This document shows positions 57,226 through 64,000 of a DNA stretch of 64,000 nucleotides, in pieces; the first letter of the stretch is position 1, and each line of letters begins with the position of its first letter. The DNA comes from Eonycteris spelaea. Lineage: Eukaryota > Chordata > Mammalia > Chiroptera > Pteropodidae. Where the stretch lies: positions 19,386,001-19,450,000 of the forward strand of contig PUFA01000012.1 in NCBI GenBank assembly GCA_003508835.1, read 5' to 3'. Below the pieces are notes generated by a model. It had not been told where the DNA came from and ran no database searches. It saw only the letters and a list, made by a program, of their open reading frames with translations. Both the position numbers and the translations under genes were made by a program.

Positions 57226-58103
57226 TTTAAAAATATTATTTTACATTAGTTTCAGGTGTATAGCACAGTGAATACACTATAATTTATGACGTGATTCTCC
57301 CGGATAAGTCCAGTACCCATCTGGTTCTATACATAGTTATTAAAATATTATCGACTATATTCCCTATGCTGTACTTTACAGCCCCATGACTATTTTATAA
57401 CTGCCAATTTGTACTTCTTAATTCCTTCCTTCATCTTTTTCACTGATCTCTCCAGCCCCACTCCCATTTGGCAACCATCAGTTTGTTCTCTATATCTGTT
57501 CTGTGAGTCTGTTTCTGTTTTGTTTTTTATTTGTTTATTTTGTTCTTTAAATTCCACATATAAGTGAGACCATGTGGTTTTGTCTTTTCTCTGTCTGACT
57601 TATTTGACTAAGTATAATACCCTCTATGTCCACCCATGTTGTCACAAAAATTAAGATTCCATTCTTTTTTTTTTTGACCAAGTACTATTCCATTGTATGT
57701 ATGTACCACCTTTTCTTTATCCAATTGTCTACTGATGAGCATTTAGGTTGCTTCCATATCTTGAATATTGTAAATAGTGCTGCAGTGAACATACAGGTGC
57801 ATATATCTTTCCGAATTAGTGGTTTGGATTTCTTCAGATAAATACCCAGAAGTGGAATTGCTGAGTCATATGGTAGTTATATTTTTCATTTTTGAGCAAC
57901 TCTATGCTGTTTTCCATAGTGGCTGTACCAATTTGCAATCCCACCAACTGTGCATAGGGTTCCTGTTTTTCCACATCCTTGCCAATACTTGTCATTTGAT
58001 TTATTGATAAATTGAAGTATGTTCCCTCTATTCCCACTTTGCTGACAGTTTTTATCATAACAGATGCTGGATTTTGTCAAACACTTTTTCTGCATCTATT
58101 GAT

Positions 58104-58116
58104 ATGATCATATGAT
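58104..58116. repeat. Target-site duplication, left copy
   Basis: 'atgatcatatgat' next to the A-rich tail of the SINE. It is identical to 58344-58356. Confidence 0.95.
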
Positions 58117-58142
58117 ATTTATTATTATTTATTATTATTTAT

Positions 58143-58257
58143 GCCTATAGCACTTGGCCTTCCTGGGTAGTCTCCCACCCAAGTACTAACCAGGCCCAAC
58201 CATGCTTAGCTTCCAAGATCAGACATTGGGCTTATTCAGGGTGGCATGGCCACAGAC
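58143..58257 (-). other. 5S rRNA-derived module of the SINE (not a 5S gene)
   Basis: About 115 nt collinear with mammalian 5S rRNA from its first bases ('gtctgtggccatgccaccct') to near its end ('ccaagtgctataggc'). A short deletion and many changes lie in the 'cgcccgatctcg' region of the normal gene ('taagcccaatgtctgatc' here). The position inside a SINE with target duplications shows this is a retroposon module. Confidence 0.92.
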
Positions 58258-58330
58258 CACGGACATGGCTCACTGGGGCGTTAACCCAGGACCTTCTGCG
58301 TGTAAAACAGATATGCTAACTGCTACACTA
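58170..58330 (-). promoter_or_regulatory. Two RNA polymerase III internal promoters in the SINE
   Basis: tRNA-type: A box in the element's 'tagtgtagcagt' (58319-58330) and B box in 'gggttaacgcc' (58277-58287), changed from the parental ggttcgagcc. 5S-type: A box/intermediate element over 58191-58213 and C box over 58170-58192 ('ggttagtacttgggtgggag'), the latter well preserved. The B-box change probably weakens tRNA-type transcription. Activity is inferred only from homology. Confidence 0.6.
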
Positions 58331-58343
58331 TGGAACCACATTC

Positions 58344-58356
58344 ATGATCATATGAT
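58344..58356. repeat. Target-site duplication, right copy
   Basis: 'atgatcatatgat', at the 5' (tRNA) side of the SINE. L1 text resumes directly after it. Confidence 0.95.
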
Positions 58357-59165
58357 TTTTATCTTTCATTTTGTTTATGTAATGTATCAGATTAATAGAT
58401 TTGTAGATATTGAACCAACCTTGTATACCAGGAATAAATCTCAATTGATCATGATGTATAATCTTTTTAATGTATTGCTGAATTTGGTTTGCTAATATTT
58501 TGTTGAGAATTTTTACATATATGTTCATTAGGAATATCAGCTTATTATTTTCCTTTTTTGCAATGTCTTTGGTTTTGGAATTAGGGTAATGGTGGCCTTA
58601 TAAAACAAGGTTGGGAGCCTTTCCTCCTCTTAAATTTTTTTGGAATAATTTGAAAAGGATAGGTGTTAATTCTTTTGAATGTTTTACAAAATTCACCTGT
58701 GAAGCCATCTGGTCCTGGACTTTCATTTGTTGGGAGTTTTTTGATTATTGATTCAATTTTATTAGTAGTAATTGGTCTGTTCTGTTTCTTCTTGATTCAT
58801 TCTTGAAGATTATATGTTTCTAGGAATGTATCGATTTCTTCGACATTGTTGAATTTGTTGGTGTATAATTGTTCATCATATTTTCTTACAATCCGCTGTA
58901 TTTCTGTGGTGTCAGTTGTCACTTCTCCTTTTTCATGTCTTATTTATTTGGGTTCTTTCCTTTTCTTAATGAATCTGGTTAAAGGTTTATCAGTGTTGTT
59001 TATCTCTTCAAAGGACTAGCTCTTGGTTTCATTGATTTTTGGTATTTTTTTTTATATTCTACTTTTTTTGTTTCTGCTCTGATCTTTATTATTTCATTCC
59101 TTCTTCTCACTTTGGGTTTGTTTGCCATTCTATTCTAGTTCCTTTGGGTGTAAGGTTAAATTGTT

Positions 59166-59910
59166 TAATTGAACTTGGCCACTCACTGTCCAAGACTACT
59201 TGATAGAAGTTCCAAACTAGATGATCCACAGTTGATTGCTGCCTGTGTTGGACCTAGAAGTGCCTGGGAGAGGCCATGGTGACAACCAAATCTGGCTGCC
59301 ACCACTACCAGCTCAGCAAAGGCCTGGGGCACCCTGAGGCCTGCCACCACCTTCTAGAGGCCTATAAGGCTCAGCCACTGAAAGAGCCGTGGGCAGTATG
59401 TGAGTATGGTGAGGCATGGTCCCAGGGAGTCACCAGGTGGGGCAAGCAGAGTTTACCAGGTTAATACAGATTCAAGTTTGGCCATGTGGAGGGAAGGCTC
59501 AACATAGGAAAGTTAGCAACCACCTCCTGGCTGCATAGAAGGAGGGCTCAACACAGGGACAATGGGAGCTGTCCCTCCTGCCCTTGCCCTGAATCCACAC
59601 AACTCACTCCCTCCCTGTATGTCTCTGGTACCTCCCGAGCCACCATCCCTCCACAGGAGCCCTAGGTGAGTGCCTGGGAGCAAAAGAGTCTGTGCAGGCC
59701 CTTTCAGAGGATGTTTGGGTTTCCAGCAGCCTTCCATCTCACCCTCACAGATGTAATCACCACGGCTTTCATGGCCAGATTTTGTGGGATTCCTCTTCCT
59801 GGCACTGGCACTCTGGTCTGGGGAGCCCGCATGGGGTGGGGACCCCTCACTCCTCAATGTGGATCTCTGCAGCTGAGACCACCCTTCCCAATTCTAAACC
59901 ACCTTCATTA
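59166..59910 (-). mobile_element. GC-rich block, probably the L1 5' region joined after deletion
   Basis: Base composition jumps from AT-rich L1 to about 55-60% GC at 59166 and falls again near 59910. Text such as 'aggccatggtgacaaccaaa', 'cagctcagcaaaggcctggg', 'ggtggggacccctcactcct' and 'gcagctgagaccacccttcc' resembles the antisense 5' UTR of Laurasiatherian L1s, so the same element may continue with ORF1 and the endonuclease deleted. An LTR or other GC-rich repeat is an alternative. Open frames on both strands (up to 114 codons) have no protein-like content. Confidence 0.4.
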
Positions 59911-61828
59911 ATCAAGTAAAAACTCACCCTAAGTAGTAGGAAACTTGCAAATGGTGGAATATGCAGCAGTTACCATGGGCCACAACCATATTCTATTCAT
60001 TCTCAGCCTCTCTGAACCCAGACCTTCTGAATTACAATAGTAAGTGGTCTCTTAGACCATGGTATTTGAAGGATCTCATCCTATCCACTTAATTCCCGGA
60101 CCATTACTCCAAGTCCAGGAAGATCCATCAAGCCCATCAAAGTCTACACTTGGACTCCTTCCTCAAGGAGAGTCTTTCATCTGCTAGGCCAATCCCTAGC
60201 CATTCTTTGACCCTGACCTCCCCATCTCTGTCTATCCTAGAACCTGTCTGGGCTCAAAGGGGAATAAAGTCCTGCACTTGCTCTCCTATCCAGAAATCCC
60301 AGGAAAAGTGGCCTCAATTATACCTCCAGTGCCTGCCAGCTTGTTAATCTCAGCTGCCACTTGGCTAAGTAGAAGTAAATAATTCAAAGTTGAGAGGGGG
60401 TGATATGAAGGATACATCTTCTAGCTGCCATCTTCCCAGAATTGCCTACCTCAAACCATCCCTTAAACTCAAATATTTTTAAAAATACAACTGAATAGAT
60501 CATAGTCCAAGTTTCTAAAAGATATGATGTGAGATCATTAAGGAAAGGTCAAAGTGTGGTCTCTAATGGACCTGATGGACATTACTTGCATTGCAGAATA
60601 AACTCTATTTTGAAAAATATTACATTGCAGAGTAGCTATCACTTCAGAATTACAATAGCCTGATTTTTTAAAAAATCTTGATTAATGATTAGTTTTTCAT
60701 GGTTATGTCTATTGCAGAAAGAGAAGCCCACATAAGGTGCATCTCATCCCTCATCAAGCTGCCCTAGACTTTCTTAATGTTATCAATTTACTTTTCCCTC
60801 AAACCAAGGAATTTACCAAACATGATTTAATTCAACTTGTGCAATGAACAAGACCTTAATAAATATAAGCTATTTTATATTGAGGTAGGAGAGGCAAGTG
60901 TTAACAATGAAAGGCACAACAGAGATAGCTTGAGTTTGCTGTCTAAATAAGTGGATCCTCCAGTGGTTATTGTGGTAGAGGACTAGAGCTAATGGATGAA
61001 ATATTGGTTTGGGGGCTATGTACAACTTCAATTGTGATTTCACCTTGCCTCTTTTCATACCTCTGCTTTTAAAATTCAGGACATATGCATACTCATGGCC
61101 AATGCAAAGAAAAGCCAATACTGGGAAGATTCTCTTCAATATTCCCATTGATTGTCCATTTCTTTCATGGAGTACTGAAATACACAAGGACTCCCTTCTC
61201 AATACTCATGATGGGCAGATCCAGTTCTCTGATCCTACATAGTACAAGGTCAGCTAGATTTGTGAAGAAAGAAACTGGACATAGATATCACTAGGCATTC
61301 TTTCTCTACTGTCCCTCTCTACCACTCCAGGAACTCTAAGAGCATAGAAATTCTGACTTTTGCTGACCTTGAACTTCAAAGATCCCCTGTTGCTATTGCT
61401 ATAGGCATCCTAGATAACAATCCATGAGCAAGACAAGAAAACCATGTCCAATTGCTAACCAACTGTGTGTATTAATTACCCTGTAAGGTAAGTTCCTCCT
61501 TCACTCTTACCCCCTTAATTAGGATGACTGCCAAAAACTAAATTTGGAGAAATACATTTTAGTATCACTAAACAACAGATTAATGAGCCAATCTGTCCCA
61601 TGACAGCTTACAAGTGTGTTTTCTGGTGTGCCACCAGCAATTTCCCCCTGGGTATCAAGACACATAGTGCAGATGTCTCATCTATCTAGCTCTGAATGAT
61701 TTTTACCCAGGCTTTGAACACATTTAAGGAACAGAATTTACTGCCTTCATATGACAGGACAAGGAAAAAGACATTTTCCAGAGTGCCCTTTTCTTAAGAG
61801 TTTCTGATCTACCAAGAAACTGTTCTCA
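59911..61828. other. Unassigned sequence
   Basis: About 1.9 kb without a recognised gene or repeat. Open frames of 110 codons (60870-61202, minus) and 77 codons (61009-61242, plus) overlap each other and match nothing I know. Confidence 0.4.
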
Positions 61829-61829
61829 A

Positions 61830-61905
61830 TGATTCATCCATCAAATACATAGTGTCCACTTCCTATGTGCTGTGTACTGAAAATAAAACAATGAATAAGA
61901 TGGAT
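61830..61905 (-). mobile_element. L2 LINE 3' fragment
   Basis: 'gattcatccatcaaatacat' then 'cttcctatgtgctgtgtact' and 'aataaaacaatgaataagat' match the antisense L2 end. Confidence 0.7.
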
Positions 61906-61924
61906 GTGGTTTAGTAATTCTGAA

Positions 61925-62390
61925 TTTAATTTATTCATTCCTGTATTTACATCTTCAAATGTTTATTGAGTGCCTACTGCATTCCATGTCATTTTCAATC
62001 ACAGAATAATCTAAAATGATATAAAACTAAACTATTGTTGATCACTTTCGATTATGGAATAAGAAGAGTAAAGCAGACAAGACCTATGCCTAGCTTATGT
62101 TATGACTGGGTAAAGCACAGTTATCAGATGGTGAGAAATGCTATGCAGATAATTAAAATAGCATCATGTGCCGAAAAGGGCCTATGTGATTACTTTAGAA
62201 TGATTGGTAAGGGAAAGCTATGATCTGGGTGATACTAAAGATGAGTCACCTGATGGTAAGGGGCAGAGTTTTTTTCATACACAGAGAACAGCATTCCAGG
62301 CAAAGGAAAGAGCTAATGCAGAGGCTAGTGGAGGGAAAAGCTTGGTATGTTTGAGGACAAAAAAGGAAAGTTCACTCTGCAACCCAGAAA
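61925..62390 (-). mobile_element. L2 LINE 3' region
   Basis: 'tttattcattcctgtattta', 'atgtttattgagtgcctact', 'cagcattccaggcaaaggaa', 'gctaatgcagaggctagtgg' and 'cttggtatgtttgaggacaa' are antisense L2 blocks in order. A separate insertion from the L2 end just before it. Confidence 0.8.
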
Positions 62391-62409
62391 TGTCAATGTG
62401 AGATATTAA

Positions 62410-62950
62410 TCCCAGGTGAAAAAGATAGCTTTGTACACAAATATACATGAATACCAGTCTTATTAATAATAGCCATCAACTGCTGTAAAGACAAAGTGTG
62501 ATACATCCATGCAATGGAATACTTCTCGGCAATCTAAAGGAATGAATTTATAAGAATACAGATGAATCTTAGGAACACTGTGTTTAGTGAATGAGCATTA
62601 TGCAAAAGACTCTACATGCTACACATTTCCATTTATATGAAGTCCTAGAAAAATAAAATGAAATCTATGCTGGAAAAAAAACATCATGATAGTGGGTGCA
62701 ATATTAAACTCTAGTTCAATATATGCTGATGTATAATTAAGGGAAAGTGTACTGATGTCTGCAATTTACTTTGGGATGCACCAAAATATAAGAGAGATTA
62801 ATGGAAAGATGGACAGAGATGGATATGTAGGTGATAACACAATTAAACTAAAATTTTAACAATAGAACCTAACTGGTGAGTGCATAGATATTTACTGTAA
62901 AATTCTCTCAACTTCCTGATATTCAAATTTTTTTTCATAATAAAAGCCAG
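62410..62950 (+). mobile_element. L1 LINE 3' end with UTR
   Basis: 'gtgatacatccatgcaatgg' then 'aatacttctcggcaatctaa', 'aaggaatgaatttataagaa', 'tttccatttatatgaagtcc' and a 3' UTR ending 'ttttcataataaaa' (62930-62944), with its AATAAA signal. Sense orientation, 5'-truncated. Confidence 0.88.
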
Positions 62951-63035
62951 GGAAAGAAAATAAGGCCAGTGTAGCTAGAGCCCCCTAATGTGATGGAGAC
63001 AAGTATTGATCAAATAATTCACATAAGTAAAAAGC

Positions 63036-63054
63036 AAACAACAACAACAACAAA
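63036..63054. repeat. (CAA)n microsatellite
   Basis: Short run of CAA triplets ending in an A run. Confidence 0.9.
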
Positions 63055-63299
63055 AACCTATCAGTTATTTTTGCAAGTTTTTAACAAGAAGCTTGCAAGA
63101 GTAGTTGAGGATACTGGAACAACTCACATGCAATGATCAGAGGACAAGTTGGGAAAGACAAAAAGATAATGCTATCATAAATGAGATATAAAAAAGAAAG
63201 TGACTTGCAAAGAGAGATGTCTGAGTGGGCCCAGTAAGACATATGAAATTGGATTCTGCTGTAGAACTTAGATAATAAGTGGCAAGAAGGCAGTGTGAG

Positions 63300-63361
63300 G
63301 TCATATGTGACGTTTACTGAGTACTTACTAGGTGCTGAGCTGTGCTAAGCACATTACATTA
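63300..63361 (-). mobile_element. MIR SINE, left part, interrupted by an L2
   Basis: 'gtttactgagtacttactag' then 'gtgctgagctgtgctaagca' and 'cattacatta' is antisense MIR. The next MIR block ('attatctcacttaatcc') is found only 380 bp further on, after an L2. Confidence 0.8.
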
Positions 63362-63741
63362 ATTGAACAAATATTTATTATATTCCCAAGTACTAGGAAT
63401 AAAACAGGGCACAAATTTCTTTCCTTAATGGGTCTTATATTCCAATGGGTTGGGAAGAGGGAATGACAGTAGATAAAGAAGATAAGTAAAATCCAGCTAA
63501 TTAGACGGTGATAGGCGTGAAGACAAAGAACAAAGAAGGGAAAAAGGATATAAAGTGTTAAGGGGTAATTAAAATTTTAGATAACAGAAATTCTTGTTGA
63601 GAAGGGAATACTTAAGTAAAACGTAAAGGAATTAGAGAGCTGAAGATTTGAGAACCTGGAGGAAGAACATTCCAGACAGAACAAGTGCAGAAATCCTGAG
63701 GCAGCAGCATGTCAAACATTTAAGCAACAAAAAATGGATAA
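63362..63741 (-). mobile_element. L2 LINE inserted within the MIR
   Basis: 'gaacaaatatttattatatt' (L2 3' end), 'gtactaggaataaaacaggg', 'atgggtcttatattccaatg', 'gaggaagaacattccagaca' and 'gcagaaatcctgaggcagca' are antisense L2 blocks. A 7-base direct repeat 'tacatta' lies at both borders (63355-63361 and 63742-63748), a possible target-site duplication. Confidence 0.8.
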
Positions 63742-63850
63742 TACATTATTATCTCACTTAATCCCCCAAATCAGCAACCCTCTGAGCTGTGTACTATAAA
63801 TCATATGCATTTTACAAATGAGAAAAGAGAGCATAGAAATGTTAACAAGA
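63742..63850 (-). mobile_element. MIR SINE, right part
   Basis: 'cattattatctcacttaatc', 'cagcaaccctctgagctgtg' and 'cattttacaaatgagaaaag' continue the antisense MIR begun at 63300. Confidence 0.85.
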
Positions 63851-64000
63851 CAGCCTCGATCCACTCAAAACAACCCTCACTCAGTAAAATTAGTCATGAC
63901 TATGTCAGAACAAAGTTGTTTTAATGTACTAATAGAATCTGTCTGTTCTTTGCTTTGTAGATGTAAGCATCACAGGTAAAAGTATAAGGTTCTGCATATT
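63851..64000. other. Unassigned sequence at window end
   Basis: Nothing recognised. Confidence 0.4.

Larger units (their letters stand above)
58117..58343 (-). mobile_element. Hybrid tRNA-Val/5S rRNA SINE (MEG-TR-like, fruit bat)
   Basis: Read on the minus strand: five leader bases, a tRNA-derived part (58266-58337), an 8-base linker, a 5S rRNA-derived part (58143-58257) and an A-rich tail of AAATAATAAT-type units (58117-58142). The tRNA part follows tRNA-Val(UAC), keeping 'ggttccatagtgtagc' and the anticodon-loop text 'tttacacgcagaaggtc'. The 5S part is almost complete, keeping 'ggaagctaagca' and 'cctggttagtacttgg'. Perfect 13-bp target duplications flank it. Such dimers are described as MEG-TR from Pteropodidae. 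It is younger than the host L1. Confidence 0.93.
57230..59165 (-). mobile_element. L1 LINE, antisense, internally deleted, hosting a SINE
   Basis: The 3' end lies at the left: 'ttagtttcaggtgtatagca' is the L1 3' terminus typical of Laurasiatheria. It continues 'gtctgtttctgttttgtttt', 'gaccatgtggttttgtcttt', 'gctgcagtgaacatacaggt', a junction near 57990 where part of ORF2 is missing, then the reverse transcriptase part; the minus-strand peptide at 58328-58528 holds [15 protein letters not shown]. At 58104-58356 it is split by a SINE. It stops near 59165, in the region between endonuclease and reverse transcriptase. No intact frame remains. Confidence 0.93.

Noticed and set aside
58143..58257. 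A 5S rRNA gene or pseudogene on its own
   Set aside because: It is one module of a SINE with a tRNA-derived head, an A-rich tail and target duplications, so it is not an independent 5S copy.
58266..58337. A functional tRNA-Val gene
   Set aside because: The acceptor stem no longer pairs at its 3' side, the T-arm/B box is changed, and it is fused to the 5S-derived module.
1..64000. CRISPR arrays, operons, prophage or bacterial mobile elements
   Set aside because: No regularly spaced repeats, no dense long open frames, and all repeats identified are mammalian transposons or microsatellites.

Overview
This is a 64 kb stretch of AT-rich mammalian nuclear DNA with no gene I can support. It has no long open reading frame with protein-like content, no CpG island, no tRNA or rRNA gene and no bacterial or viral gene architecture. 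The open reading frames that exist are short (mostly 60-100 codons), overlap on both strands and mostly fall in simple repeats or transposon remnants. I read it as an intergenic region or a very long intron.

The best clue to the organism is one SINE at 58117-58343 (minus strand). Its 5' half closely matches a tRNA-Val(UAC) gene, and its 3' half matches an almost complete 5S rRNA. Hybrid tRNA/5S SINEs of this kind (MEG-TR) have been described from Old World fruit bats (Pteropodidae), so a megabat is my first choice. The rest agrees: the LINE-1 copies are all old and broken, as expected in a lineage reported to have lost L1 activity, and no primate Alu, rodent B1/B2, carnivore, ruminant or vespertilionid bat SINE is seen.

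Layout. 1-22 kb: many MIR and L2 fragments, two hAT-type elements, an MLT1-like LTR end, several microsatellites and a long L2 copy (about 19.9-22.0 kb). 22.8-24.8 kb: an old sense-strand L1 followed by a MIR. 25.3-27.1 kb: L2, two exon-like segments and an opposed MIR pair. 27.3-27.6 kb: a 316-bp nearly pure purine tract. 28.1-32.4 kb: three L1 remnants, one split by a Tc/mariner-like DNA transposon. 33-44 kb: MIR, MER5, L2, LTR-like and unassigned old repeats. 45.2-48.7 kb: two direct copies of a 0.4-0.45 kb unrecognised sequence, about 3 kb apart, with a palindromic TG/CA microsatellite between them. 49-56 kb: L1, MER5, L2 and MIR pieces plus an open, phase-symmetric exon-like segment at 51299-51427. 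57.2-59.2 kb: an antisense L1 carrying the hybrid SINE, followed by a GC-rich block. 61.8-63.9 kb: L2 and L1 3' ends, then a MIR split by an L2.

Repeat names come from recall of consensus sequences without a database, so boundaries are approximate (tens of bases) and subfamily names are avoided. I found no evidence for a new functional system. The items most worth checking are the hybrid SINE, the duplicated segment, the exon-like segments, the purine tract and the nested insertions.
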